Shown here one piece after another: positions 16,825 through 24,750 of a stretch of 64,000 nt of DNA. The notes under the pieces were generated by a model, which saw only the letters and a program-made list of their open reading frames with translations, searched no databases and was not told where the DNA came from. The stretch is from Fodinibacter sp963763015 (GTDB lineage: Bacteria; Actinomycetota; Actinomycetes; Actinomycetales; Dermatophilaceae), in NCBI GenBank assembly GCA_963763015.1, contig CAVXML010000008.1, positions 1-64,000 on the forward strand, written 5' to 3'. Position 1 is the first letter of the stretch. Each line of letters begins with the position of its first letter. The position numbers and the translations under genes are program-made.

Positions 16825-17082
16825 CTACTTGACACTGGTCGTATGGCCGGTGTCTGGCCAGACTCGGTTCAGGTGATCGGCGGGATGCTCTCCAAGCGGC
16901 TGCCCACCAGGTTCGTTCGGTGTTGGCTCACCATCGGGTTGCGGCCCGCCGGGCACCGTGACGAACCATCGCGACACTTCTTGCACAACGCCAGGGATGA
17001 AGGCGACGACCGGGAGCGCCGCGGAAAGGCCCGCGAGGGCGAGCGCACGCGACGATGCGGGATCCGCCGTCGCTGTGGCCAT
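16825..17082 (-). CDS. Possible small hypothetical protein
   Basis: An 85-aa frame starts with a hydrophobic segment (RALALAGLSAALPVVAFIPG) followed by a Pro/Gly-rich polar tail ending near RVWPDTG. Its 3' part overlaps copy 2 of the diverged repeat; copy 1 keeps a related frame ending in RVWPDTG. A GAAGG sits directly against the ATG, too close for a usual ribosome site. The frame could be coding, but nothing else supports it. Confidence 0.3.
   Translation of the reverse strand: MATATADPASSRALALAGLSAALPVVAFIPGVVQEVSRWFVTVPGGPQPDGEPTPNEPGGQPLGEHPADHLNRVWPDTGHTTSVK
16849..16960. repeat. Copy 2 of the diverged ~110-bp repeat
   Basis: Matches 3982-4090. Differences in the first 65 bases are few, later part looser with a small gap. 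It overlaps the possible minus-strand ORF at 16825-17082. Unit identity is unknown. Confidence 0.6.
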
Positions 17083-17574
17083 CCTTCAAGGTAGCCCTCG
17101 ACGAGGACGCCGGCGAGCGATGAAAGGCGGGATGGCCCCGACGCGCTTGGCTCCTGGCCCTGACGGTGTCGAGATCTCCGCAGCGTGGTATTTGGCCCGC
17201 ATGGGGCGATGCTCTCCAACCGTGCGAATCAGGGCTCCTTTGGCTGGGGAGGCATCACCAAGGACGCCAGCCAAGCGAGAGGTCCGCACCGACAGGCTGA
17301 CCATGCGCGTCTGGAGCGCTGATTGTCTGTTCTGACGATTGTCGACGTCTACCACCGCTCGCCGGACGAATTCCGAGCCGACATCCCAATCAAGCGGGCG
17401 CGGGTCCTGCACGAAGAAGCGGGGTAGCGGGTCGCCTCATCGCTCGGCTCGCCGATCCTTCGAACTCGCGGCGCTGTGACCCAAACGGCCGCACCGTGCT
17501 CTCGAACGGGGCGACGTGGATGTCGATCTTGAATCACCGGACCTTCCGCGGGCACGAGCCACGCCACCTGGCTG
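17083..17574. other. Gene-poor stretch with short unassigned remnant
   Basis: No intact gene seen. A 34-codon frame on the plus strand near 17335-17428 (reading VDVYHRSPDEFRADIPIK) looks protein-like but has no start region and cannot be assigned. Confidence 0.3.
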
Positions 17575-17985
17575 TCAGTAGTCGACGCTGATCGCGAGGC
17601 GGCACTGGTCGCTGGGTCCCCACTCGACGGGGTCGTTGATGGCTCGAACCGACACGGCATCGGCCAGAGCGTCGGTCGCGAAGACGAAGTCGAGCTGCCG
17701 GGTTGCGGTCCGTGGAGTCTGGCGGGAGTGGTGAAACGTCGGCACTCTGACTGTGCGGTGGGAGTTCCGCCGGCCAGGGATCTGGCCTGCCGGCCGTGCG
17801 GAACTTGATGTCCCACGAAGACCGTGTCGTAGCGCCGTCTCCAGTACTCGTTGAAGTCTTCTCCGTAGTCCTGGAGCTCTTGGGCTACTACCTCGCGACG
17901 GCGGTCCTCGCGTGAGTGTTGTGGTGCCAGCTGGGTCCGAGTCCCTGCAGCGCTAGCGGTTTCATACCGAAGGTTTTGACATGGT
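17575..17985 (-). pseudogene. Degenerate nuclease-fold (EEP-type) gene
   Basis: Pieces in different minus-strand frames fit one protein: NLRYETAS and VVAQELQDYGEDFNEYWRRR then YDTVFVG in one frame, and RQLDFVFATDALADAVSVR then DPVEWGPSDQCRLAI in another, ending with VDY and a TGA at 17575-17577. The terminal WGPSDQCRL corresponds to the SDH metal/catalytic motif of endonuclease-exonuclease-phosphatase proteins, with His replaced by Gln. The 5' portion is not identifiable. Multiple frameshifts plus a lost catalytic residue mark it as decayed. Confidence 0.5.
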
Positions 17986-18286
17986 GACGTTGCGACGAGA
18001 TCTGGCAGGCAAAGACCTTGCTTGCTGGTGCCCACTCGACAGCCCTGCCACGCCGACGTGCTGGTGGAGCTGTCGGCGCCAACGAGTCCGATGATCGCAA
18101 AGGTAGCCAGTAAGCGCACGCTCCGCCGCCGGCTGGGTCCGGCCCCATACCGGTGGATCGTCGAGGCTGGCGGGCGACCCGTTGCGTGTCCTGGAGCAGT
18201 CCGGCCGGGCCAGCGCGTGCGCCAAGTCAGCGTGAGAGCGGTATCTCCTGGAGAGATGTCACATCGGCGATCAGCGCCGGGCGGAG
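17986..18286. other. Probable 5' remainder of the decayed nuclease-fold gene
   Basis: Fragments on the minus strand remain open (for example RLLATFAIIGLVGAD) but no domain is recognised; nothing on the plus strand. Confidence 0.3.
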
Positions 18287-19228
18287 TCAGTTGCCGGGGT
18301 GCTGAGGTGCGACCAGCAGGGCTGCGCGGTGCTGAGATCGCGCCCACGCGAATGTTGCCAGGAAGCCGGCGATGAAGGCGGCCGTCCCCAGGAGCCCGCC
18401 CTCGGCCCCATAAGGCTGGCCGGTCCAGAGCGTCGCCGACGAGTCATCGGTGAGGACGAGCACCGACCCGTATTCTCTTCCCGTGGCCACGACGCCGAAC
18501 ACGAATCCCTGCACAAAATTCCACCCAAAATGGAGGCCGATGGGCAGGCCCAGTTCACCGGTCAGCACATAACCGGTTCCGAACAACAAGCCGAAGATGA
18601 CGATGTTGAACGTGCTCGGCCACGTCGCGTTCTCATTCCCCGCATGCGCCAGGCCAAAGAAGACTGCTGGAATCAGCACAGCGATGACCATCCCCCACCG
18701 TGCTTTGGCGACGCCTTCGGCCAGGTTCTTGATCGGGTATCCGCGATACGCCGCCTCTTCCCCGAAAGCTACGGCCGCAACGGCGACGACGCCGACCAGG
18801 ATGGTGGCCACAAAGGGCTGGCCAGGGGCCGGGGCAAAGCTGCCGGTAACCTTCACCCAGCCCACGGCGAGCTCAACGGCGAGAACCCCGAACAGCAGCA
18901 GCGCGCCCAGCACCAGTCCGAAGCCGAGGTCGGTCCACCACTTCCGGCTGAAGTGGAAACCGTAGTCGCTCATCCTGCGATGATCGAGTAAGCGACTCGC
19001 CAGGTACAACGCGGCGGCGATCAGAAGCGCGAACACCAGCGCCCGAACTAGGTCCTCATAGAGGTCTGGGAGGCGCCCGGCCAGACCGGCTCGCACGCGG
19101 CCGTCTACCGCGGCCGCGAGAAACACAATCACCAGAAATACGAGCAGGCGCCACCCGGCCCGGAGGCGGCGTTCCCGTGCATTCCAGAACAGATTTGCGA
19201 TTGGACTCAAGGTGAGCACCCCGTCCAC
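18287..19228 (-). CDS. CPBP family intramembrane metalloprotease
   Basis: A 313-aa polytopic membrane protein of the CPBP (CAAX protease/bacteriocin-processing, Abi) family. Its active-site motifs are EEAAYRG (motif 1, Glu-Glu plus Arg), FFGLAHAGNE (motif 2 His) and GLHFGWNFVQGF (motif 3 His/Asn). About eight hydrophobic segments are visible; the first is LLVFLVIVFLAAAVDG. It probably cleaves a prenylated or other membrane-embedded peptide. ATG 19228 is the start; there is no good Shine-Dalgarno visible in the immediate sequence. It is not in an evident operon. Confidence 0.88.
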   Translation of the reverse strand: MDGVLTLSPIANLFWNARERRLRAGWRLLVFLVIVFLAAAVDGRVRAGLAGRLPDLYEDLVRALVFALLIAAALYLASRLLDHRRMSDYGFHFSRKWWTDLGFGLVLGALLLFGVLAVELAVGWVKVTGSFAPAPGQPFVATILVGVVAVAAVAFGEEAAYRGYPIKNLAEGVAKARWGMVIAVLIPAVFFGLAHAGNENATWPSTFNIVIFGLLFGTGYVLTGELGLPIGLHFGWNFVQGFVFGVVATGREYGSVLVLTDDSSATLWTGQPYGAEGGLLGTAAFIAGFLATFAWARSQHRAALLVAPQHPGN

Positions 19229-19420
19229 GGGAGTCCTCAGAATAGCCGCTCAAGCGGCGCGAGACGCGGCCACGAGCAGCGGGATGCTAGTGCAGCTCCG
19301 GGGGATGAACCCGTCGATGCCGCATTCGTGCACGAGGACTTGGTGGGCTGGGTCCAGGATCACGAAGATGCCCTAGGAGTAGCCGAACCGTACTGGTCGG
19401 CGAGGTCGACGGGGGGGTCG

Positions 19421-19534
19421 TCATCGTCTGGGTTCCCTGGCGTCGAGCACTGTCCGGGCGAGGAGCGCGAGCTGGGTCCGCACCGCCCGCTCCTTCAGCT
19501 CAGGCGGGTACCGCTTGTGCGTGTCTCCTGGCAT
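19421..19534 (-). pseudogene. N-terminal fragment of an IS3-type transposase OrfA
   Basis: The 37-aa frame MPGDTHKRYPPELKERAVR resembles the start of IS3/IS911 OrfA proteins, which begin MxxKxYPPELKERAVRL and then form a helix-turn-helix. The continuation after the arginine is unrelated (TQLALLARTVLD) and stops, so only the first helix is left. No terminal repeats were found nearby. Confidence 0.5.
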
Positions 19535-19664
19535 GACTCCAACCTTCCCAAGGTTCGAAGTCTCCGGACATGCCGGGGCGGTTCACAGAACCTCGTTGTG
19601 GACGCAGCACTAACGGCGGCCTCATGGGGGCAATCGGGCGCAACGAGCAGTTCGATCTCCATGG

Positions 19665-19976
19665 CTACGCGAGGTACTTGTCGAGCCAGCGAAGCGCGTC
19701 GCCGACGAACCTGTTGCGGTGCCACCCTCTGCGAATGACCTCGGCACGCAGGTTGCGGAACCGCTCTCGGACCAGTACCGCCGGCCCTCGCTGTCCTTCG
19801 TCCTCGATCTGCCATGCCTGCTGGTGGACGAAGTGGGCGCAGCCAAGGCAAAGGTGCACCCCTGGGTGGTTGCCGAGGTGGACCATGCGGTCGGGGTCAC
19901 CGATGCTGCCGCAGCACCAGCACTGAACCCTCCCCTCCTCATGCAAGTCGATGGCTGTGACCGGCTCGGCGCTCAT
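19665..19976 (-). CDS. Hypothetical protein with N-terminal zinc-ribbon-like cysteines
   Basis: A 103-aa soluble protein. It has a CxCC and CLGC pair (QCWCCGSIGD, HLCLGCAHFVH) with histidines between, consistent with a small zinc-binding module, followed by an alpha-helical tail with LVRERFRNLRAEVIRRGWH. No family name is recognised. ATG 19976 is chosen since the zinc module follows it; the same frame is open far upstream but that part reads as low-complexity proline/arginine and is not believed. It is flanked by decayed sequence and could be an accessory-region gene. Confidence 0.65.
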   Translation of the reverse strand: MSAEPVTAIDLHEEGRVQCWCCGSIGDPDRMVHLGNHPGVHLCLGCAHFVHQQAWQIEDEGQRGPAVLVRERFRNLRAEVIRRGWHRNRFVGDALRWLDKYLA

Positions 19977-20107
19977 TTGTCCAGTGTGAACGCACCGATC
20001 ACCCCGAGGAAGGGATCCGAAGAACGCGCTCTCATCGGCAGTCCTCAGCCGCCCGAATCTCGGCACGTTCGGCGGTAGACCCGGACGTTTCGGCCCAGCA
20101 TTCTCGC

Positions 20108-21238
20108 CTACGCCGCAGCAGACCCGTTGGTCCTCTTGCGCAGCGTTGGCAGCCCGTCGCCGGCCAGCTCGCTCAGGGCATGGGGGCGCCCGGCCACTGC
20201 CATCAGCAGGGCTTCGCCGGGTCCGGTGACCTCGTCGCCGTCCCCCGATGACCAGCCGATGTCGGTGGCCACGAGCCGCAACCCTCGGCGGTTGCCCTTC
20301 GACGGGAGGGTGGGGGCGGCGAGGGAGAAGTCGAGGACGGCAGTGAGTCGGTCCTGGGGGATGGTGCGTGGCATCCCCAGCGCGCGGCGGATGTCTTGGT
20401 GGTGGATGGTGCCGTCGGTCATCGCGATGCCACCTCCGAAGCCGGCCGGCAGGCCGCTGGGTCGCTGGTTGCGGGCGAGGAGGTCGACGATGTCGGAGGG
20501 CGTCAGGTCGCGGTAGCGGTCCAGTGCGACGTCGTTGACCCGGCCCGATCGCAGGCCGCCGCGCAGGAAGGTGCCTATGGTGGCGAGCGTGGACAGCTCG
20601 TCGTAGCTGACCACGTGGGCCGCGACGTCCCGCACCCGCCATCGGGTGCAAAGCGACGGCGCGTTCCACTGGTCCTCGGTGAGGCCTCGCAGGAGGGCGA
20701 GCAGGTCGGCCCGTTCCTGCTCGGCCATCGCCATCAGGTCGGGCTTGGTCATCGGGAGTTCCTGTTCACCGCGGGTCAGGGCCTGGTAGCGGGCCAGGTA
20801 CAGCGGCCACCCGTCGTCGACGTTGACGCCGTCGCGCATGCTCTCCCACCCGGTGCCGTGCCGGTCCAGGTACAGGTGCACGAGGGTCACGGTCGTGCGA
20901 CCGTCACCGTCCGGGGTGAACGTGACCTCGACCTCGCTGGTGCGCTCCAGGTCAGTGGCGACCTGCCAGTCGGGGCCGATGTCCCAGCTGAACGAGATCG
21001 TGTTCGGCGGGTCGAAGGCCAGGACCCGACCCCACCGGCAGACGCTGCCGTCGACGCCCTGGTCGTACACGTCGCCGCCGACGTGCTGCTCGAGCACGGT
21101 CCGCTCGATCGGGACGGCCAGCATGTTGTGCTCGCGCGGCTTGATCCGGTCCAGGTCGGTGAACGCCCAGAACGCCTGCTCCTGCGGCAGGTCGACCACC
21201 ACGTGGTGGCGCACGGACCCGTCGGGTTCCACACTCAT
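20108..21238 (-). CDS. Fused SRPBCC (AHSA1) and maleylpyruvate-isomerase-like (MDMPI) protein
   Basis: A 376-aa two-domain protein. The first ~150 residues read as an AHSA1-type SRPBCC domain (HHVVVDLPQEQAFWAFTD, GGDVYDQG, VEVTFTPDGDGRTTVTLVH), a ligand-binding helix-grip fold. After a short join (ELPMTKPDL) the rest is an MDMPI/DinB-like N-terminal-domain protein (LLALLRGLTEDQWNAPSLC, WRVRDVAAHVVSYDE) followed by GIAMTDGTIHHQDIRRALG and a C-terminal SELAGDGLPTLRKR. MDMPI enzymes use mycothiol. Fusion of these two is uncommon. It overlaps the upstream ArsR gene by 4 bases, so the pair is one operon controlled by that regulator. Confidence 0.8.
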   Translation of the reverse strand: MSVEPDGSVRHHVVVDLPQEQAFWAFTDLDRIKPREHNMLAVPIERTVLEQHVGGDVYDQGVDGSVCRWGRVLAFDPPNTISFSWDIGPDWQVATDLERTSEVEVTFTPDGDGRTTVTLVHLYLDRHGTGWESMRDGVNVDDGWPLYLARYQALTRGEQELPMTKPDLMAMAEQERADLLALLRGLTEDQWNAPSLCTRWRVRDVAAHVVSYDELSTLATIGTFLRGGLRSGRVNDVALDRYRDLTPSDIVDLLARNQRPSGLPAGFGGGIAMTDGTIHHQDIRRALGMPRTIPQDRLTAVLDFSLAAPTLPSKGNRRGLRLVATDIGWSSGDGDEVTGPGEALLMAVAGRPHALSELAGDGLPTLRKRTNGSAAA

Positions 21239-21555
21239 CCGCTTCCCCTCTCCTGCTTTCTGCTCGGTGCCGCGAGGTTGTCGAGCGCCTCGGACCAGAA
21301 CTGGTCCACTTGACGTCGGTACCGTGCCAGCCGCTGCGCGTCGATGCTGTAGACCCGGGTTCGCCCCCGGGGCGCGTCACGGACGATCCCGGCATCCCGG
21401 AGCACCTTCAGGTGCTGGCTGACCGCGGGCCGGCTGATCGGCATCGCCGCGGCCAGCTCGGTCACGGTGCACGGCCCGGCGGACAACCGCTCGACGATCG
21501 AGCGGCGGCTGGCGTCCCCCAGCAGGGCCCACGCGTCCAACGGGTAAGTCACCAC
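21235..21555 (-). CDS. ArsR-family transcriptional regulator
   Basis: A 106-aa winged-helix protein of the ArsR/SmtB type: DAWALLGDASRRSIVERL, CTVTELAAAMPISRPAVSQH (HTH) and LKVLRDAGIVRDAPRGRTRV wing. No metal-binding cysteine motif (ELCVCDL-like) is present, so the signal is probably not metal. It is the ArsR-AHSA1 pairing common in actinobacteria, where the downstream SRPBCC protein is regulated. The start is GTG 21555 (GTG-GTG-ACT), and a palindrome directly upstream is the likely operator. Its stop overlaps the next start by 4 bases. Confidence 0.88.
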   Translation of the reverse strand: MVTYPLDAWALLGDASRRSIVERLSAGPCTVTELAAAMPISRPAVSQHLKVLRDAGIVRDAPRGRTRVYSIDAQRLARYRRQVDQFWSEALDNLAAPSRKQERGSG

Positions 21556-21561
21556 GAACGC

Positions 21562-21577
21562 GTAAGTTACTACTTAC
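21562..21577. promoter_or_regulatory. Palindromic operator of the ArsR regulator
   Basis: GTAAGT-TACT-ACTTAC, a perfect 6-bp inverted repeat with a 4-bp spacer, ends 7 bases before the GTG start (minus strand). It overlaps the plausible -10 region, as expected for self-repression. A possible -35 (TTGTGC on the minus strand) lies 17 bases upstream. Confidence 0.65.
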
Positions 21578-21953
21578 CGGTCGTGCGCACAACCTGTCGG
21601 CTCATCCCCCGGCGGACGCGAGGGTGGCCATGGTGCGGCCCAAATCGCCGCGATCCGCAATGGTGGCGGGATCAGCCGCCACGTCGCCACTCGCGCGGAC
21701 GCTGCGGCGAGCCGTCGTTCGACATGGTCTCAGACCGTCTGCTCCTCGACGACGTCACGCGCGACGGCGGCGCTCGAGGTCCTCCCGGGAAACCAGTCAT
21801 TTCGCGCTGCCTGCCAAGCTTCGAGCGAGACGCACTCAAAGTTGCCCGATCGAGCTGTGGCGAGGTGTCCGCTCGCTGAGCCCACTGCCGAGCGGAGGCG
21901 TGCTCACGGCGACCTTGGCGCGGGATCGCGACGCTGGCACCAGACCGTGGGTC
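21578..21953. other. Gene-free stretch, nothing recognised
   Basis: Open frames present on both strands without a recognisable domain. The left 40 bases form the ArsR promoter. Confidence 0.35.
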
Positions 21954-22310
21954 TCAACGGCGGAGATTCGGCGCCCGGCTCAGCGCCGCGACTTCTTCGG
22001 GTGGGTCCGACTTCGCGGACTCAACGGCCTTCACCACCCAGGCATCCAGATCGCTCTCCCCGCGTACGGCGTCGGCCGGGACGATGGCCCATCCCGCGCA
22101 TCGGCCGTCCGGTGAAGTCCACGTCCGTCGCTCCGGAGGTGATCGCCGCGTCGTGGTTTTCCTTGCCCACGCGGACCATCAGGTCGGCCCCCGAGGAGGC
22201 CGCACGCCATGTGGGTGTTCACCATGAAGGCCAGGCCTCCAAACATCTTGCTCTCGTCGAAGGCGGTCAGGTCGGCGAGCAGCTCCCGCGCCCGCCCGCC
22301 TCTTCCCCGC
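21954..22310 (-). pseudogene. Frameshifted TfoX-like (N-terminal domain) protein
   Basis: Three minus-strand frames combine into one TfoX_N-type protein: ELLADLTAFDESKMFGG and LAFMVNTHMACGLLG, then ADLMVRVGKENHDAAI and TDVDFTGRPMRGMGH, then LDAWVVKAVESAKSDPPEEV ending APNLRR and TGA at 21954-21956. KMFGGLAFMV and TGRPMRG are the family signature. At least two indels (near 22190 and 22050) break the frame. TfoX_N proteins outside competence regulation have no clear function. The start upstream of 22310 is uncertain. Confidence 0.65.
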
Positions 22311-22371
22311 GGCGGCCCGGGAGGTAGAGAGCCGCCGCTCGGCTGACGCCGGTTCTCAGTAGTGTCAGGCC

Positions 22372-23409
22372 ATGGCCGACGTCTCGGTCCGGGTGCTCGG
22401 AGGCGACACCGGCGCCGCGTCCAAGGGCACGCTCGAGGAGCTGCCCGTTCTACTGGCCCAACGCCGGCACTGGGTCTGGGTCGACGTCCCCGAGCCCGAC
22501 CAGTCAGCAGCGCTCCTGCTCACCGATGTCTTCGGGGTGCACCCCAAGGCGGCGGCCGACGGGTTGACGCGCAACCACATCGCGCGACTCCACTACTACG
22601 GTGACGTGCTCTACCTCGCGCTCCACCGGCCGGAGCCCGGCGCCGCGGGTCACGTGCACTACCTGGAGCTCGACCTCTACGTCGGGCCGCGCTTCCTCGT
22701 GACGCTGCACGGCCCCCGCAACGAGGTCGTGCCGCTCGAGGCGATGCTCCGCGAGACGACGGACGTGGCGGCCCGCATCGACGCCGGCCGGCTGCGCCCC
22801 ACCCGGCCCGTGGCGCTCCTGTACGCGCTGGTCTCGGCGTTGACCAACGTGCAGGAGCGGCTCGTCAACGAGTTCGCCCAGCAGGTGGGCCTGCTCGAGC
22901 AGCGGGTCATGGTCCAGGCCGACGACGACCATCCCCAGGAGTTCCTCGACGAGCTGTTCACCGTGCGCCACACGCTCCTCACGGTACGCACGATGGCGGC
23001 CCAGGGCGCCGAGGTCCTCGCCCGAACCGTCACGCTGGCGGGCCGGGCGGTCATCGCCGTGGCCGACGAGGAGCCGCACGCAGGCCTCCGGGCCGACCGG
23101 CACGCGCTGGAGGACCTGCGCGACCAGTACGAACGGCTCGACCGGATCACCCGCAGCCAACTCGAGTTCCTCGAAGGGGTCACCGACTTCTACCGCGCCC
23201 GCACCGACACCCGCATGACCATCGCCGCCGAGCGGCTGGCCGTCATCGCCGCGGTCACCCTGCCCGTCGCCGCGCTCTCGAGCGTCATCGGGATGAACGT
23301 CATCGTCAACGACAGCACCCAGTGGACGGCCCTCGTCGTGCTCGTCGTCTTGATGGCGGCGCTCTCGTCCACCCTGCTCGTGTGGGTGAAGCGCCAGGGC
23401 TGGTGGTGA
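22372..23409 (+). CDS. corA: CorA-type magnesium/divalent-cation transporter
   Basis: A 345-aa inner-membrane protein of the CorA family. A large cytoplasmic N-terminal domain (residues 1 to ~270, with long helices such as LEDLRDQYERLDRITRSQL) is followed by two membrane helices: one ending in the pore signature GMN (SSVIGMNVIVND, around residue 303) and a second, ALVVLVVLMAALSSTLLVWV, near the C-terminus, which ends in a basic tail (VKRQGWW). It moves Mg2+, Co2+ or Ni2+ down the membrane potential as a pentamer. ATG 22372 is used. It stands alone. Confidence 0.92.
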   Translation: MADVSVRVLGGDTGAASKGTLEELPVLLAQRRHWVWVDVPEPDQSAALLLTDVFGVHPKAAADGLTRNHIARLHYYGDVLYLALHRPEPGAAGHVHYLELDLYVGPRFLVTLHGPRNEVVPLEAMLRETTDVAARIDAGRLRPTRPVALLYALVSALTNVQERLVNEFAQQVGLLEQRVMVQADDDHPQEFLDELFTVRHTLLTVRTMAAQGAEVLARTVTLAGRAVIAVADEEPHAGLRADRHALEDLRDQYERLDRITRSQLEFLEGVTDFYRARTDTRMTIAAERLAVIAAVTLPVAALSSVIGMNVIVNDSTQWTALVVLVVLMAALSSTLLVWVKRQGWW

Positions 23410-24000
23410 CCTTGCGGCTCAGACTTCGGCCACAGGTCCGCGACGACGCCCCTCCGGGAGCTCGACCACCCAGACACGTACCCGGACCACCGACACCCTC
23501 CGCTACGGGGGGCGTAGGTGCGGTCACGGTCCCCGTCTCGGCCCGCCGGTACCGCGAGAAGCGGCACCACGCGGAACCTTGGGGCCCCGAGATCCGAATC
23601 AATCTTGGTCCCATTCTCGAACCCTCGGGGCCATGAGCGTCCCCGGCCGGAGTGGTGCCATATTCATCCGCTCGCGGGCTGGCCGGGTCTACTCCACCGC
23701 GTCGCTGCCAGGGTGCTCGCGGCGGGTCGCGGCTCTGCCGCACCCTCGTGGCCCCCTGTCGGTCAGTGTCCGCGGCGGGGCACTCAGGAAGGAGAGTCCC
23801 CTGCGGTCTCGGGGTCCGGTTGGTTTACGTCGCGCTTGGCGGCGGCAGGGCGAAGGCCCCGGGGCGGCTTTGGCACCTCGGGCGGCAACCCTAGGTCGAG
23901 TGATCACTGCCCTCCTGTGTGATCGCATGCCATGCTCGTCGAGGACCCTCCACGCGGGTCCGGCAGCAGAGTGGTGATGTGGGTCGCTCAGGAGGTAATC
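23410..24000. other. Gene-free 590-base stretch
   Basis: No recognisable gene. A stem of GGCCCCGAG and CTCGGGGCC flanks a ~30-base loop near 23583-23630. The last 15 bases carry the AGGAGG ribosome site of the next gene. Confidence 0.35.
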
Positions 24001-24408
24001 ATGACTTCAGGATCCGGCACCGCGACAGACCCTTGGGTTCTTACAACGGCGCCTGGCTCGGCGACATACACGATGTACACGGATGAGGAGCTCGATCCCC
24101 CCGCGTTGGTTTGCGAGGTCGGGTCGACAACCTTGCGCTACCACCTGAGCGCGGTTGAGGACCTGCATCGCTGGCTGGTCGAACAGCGCGGGTGGGTGGA
24201 CCTCGGTGCCACTGACGAGAAGAAGGACCCTGCCCCGGGATCTGTCGAGGCGTGGGGCCGGTCGCCGGAGAACCCAGTTGGCGGATGGTACGGCCTGCGG
24301 AAGGGATACCGCGGTCGGTTCGGCATGTACCTTCCGCCTCTGCTCGAGGCCCAGGGCCTTGCGGAGCTCACTCATCAACCCCGTAACAACCAGATTCGCG
24401 CGCTCTGA
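24001..24408 (+). CDS. DUF6855-like conserved hypothetical protein
   Basis: A 135-aa soluble protein with no signal peptide or membrane segment. It carries the conserved features DPWVLTTAPGSATYTMYTDE, DPPALVCEVGSTTLRY, the central VDLGATDEKKDPA and the terminal AWGRSPENPVGGWYGLRKGY region, resembling the DUF6855 family; its function is unknown. AGGAGG at 23989-23994 gives a strong ribosome site at ATG 24001. A stem-loop follows at 24474. Confidence 0.8.
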   Translation: MTSGSGTATDPWVLTTAPGSATYTMYTDEELDPPALVCEVGSTTLRYHLSAVEDLHRWLVEQRGWVDLGATDEKKDPAPGSVEAWGRSPENPVGGWYGLRKGYRGRFGMYLPPLLEAQGLAELTHQPRNNQIRAL

Positions 24409-24473
24409 GCCCCGGTAGCAGCTCAGGCGGAGCACCCGTCAGTGCTCTGGCTGCGCCGGGAGACGAAGGGGAC

Positions 24474-24500
24474 GGGAGATCCTCGTCGAGCGGATCTCCC
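24474..24500 (+). terminator. Terminator stem after DUF6855-like gene
   Basis: GGGAGATCC pairs perfectly with GGATCTCCC over a 9-base loop, 66 bases past the stop at 24408. Confidence 0.5.
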
Positions 24501-24570
24501 GGGCGCTGAGTAAGGCGTCGGACCGTTAGATGGCCGTGAGACCTGCTACATCGATGCTGGTTAGCAGGGC

Positions 24571-24595
24571 TGCATCGGATTGCTGATCCGATGCA
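24571..24595. repeat. Perfect 10-bp inverted repeat, role unknown
   Basis: TGCATCGGAT and ATCCGATGCA flank TGCTG. It lies between convergent genes and may be an operator-like or transcript-stabilising structure; no T-run follows. Confidence 0.35.
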
Positions 24596-24671
24596 TGCAG
24601 GACGGCCCACCCCAACGCGGATACCGGATCCGCCCCTGGTCGCTTGGCGACAAGCCGAGAGAAGGACGGTA

Positions 24672-24704
24672 GCCCCCTCCGCGGCACGTGGCCACGGAGG
24701 GGGC
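24672..24704 (-). terminator. Terminator stem of the gene at 24751
   Basis: GCCCCCTCCG pairs with CGGAGGGGGC on the other side of a 13-base loop, 47 bases past the stop at 24751 (minus strand). Confidence 0.55.
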
Positions 24705-24750
24705 GGCGGATTCGGTCCCGACGTCGTTCACCCGGGAGTCAGCCCGGTTG

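Larger units (their letters stand above)
24409..24750. other. Intergenic stretch with several stem-loops
   Basis: Contains three inverted repeats (listed separately at 24474, 24571 and 24672) between convergent transcription units; no coding region recognised. Confidence 0.4.

Noticed and set aside
17349..18347. A 332-codon minus-strand frame as a protein
   Set aside because: Only short parts look like protein, and these join better with a second frame as a decayed nuclease-fold gene.
19977..20669. Upstream extension of the small Cys-rich protein
   Set aside because: The added part is Arg/Pro/His-rich, runs over the SRPBCC-MDMPI gene on the same strand in another frame, and lacks a domain.
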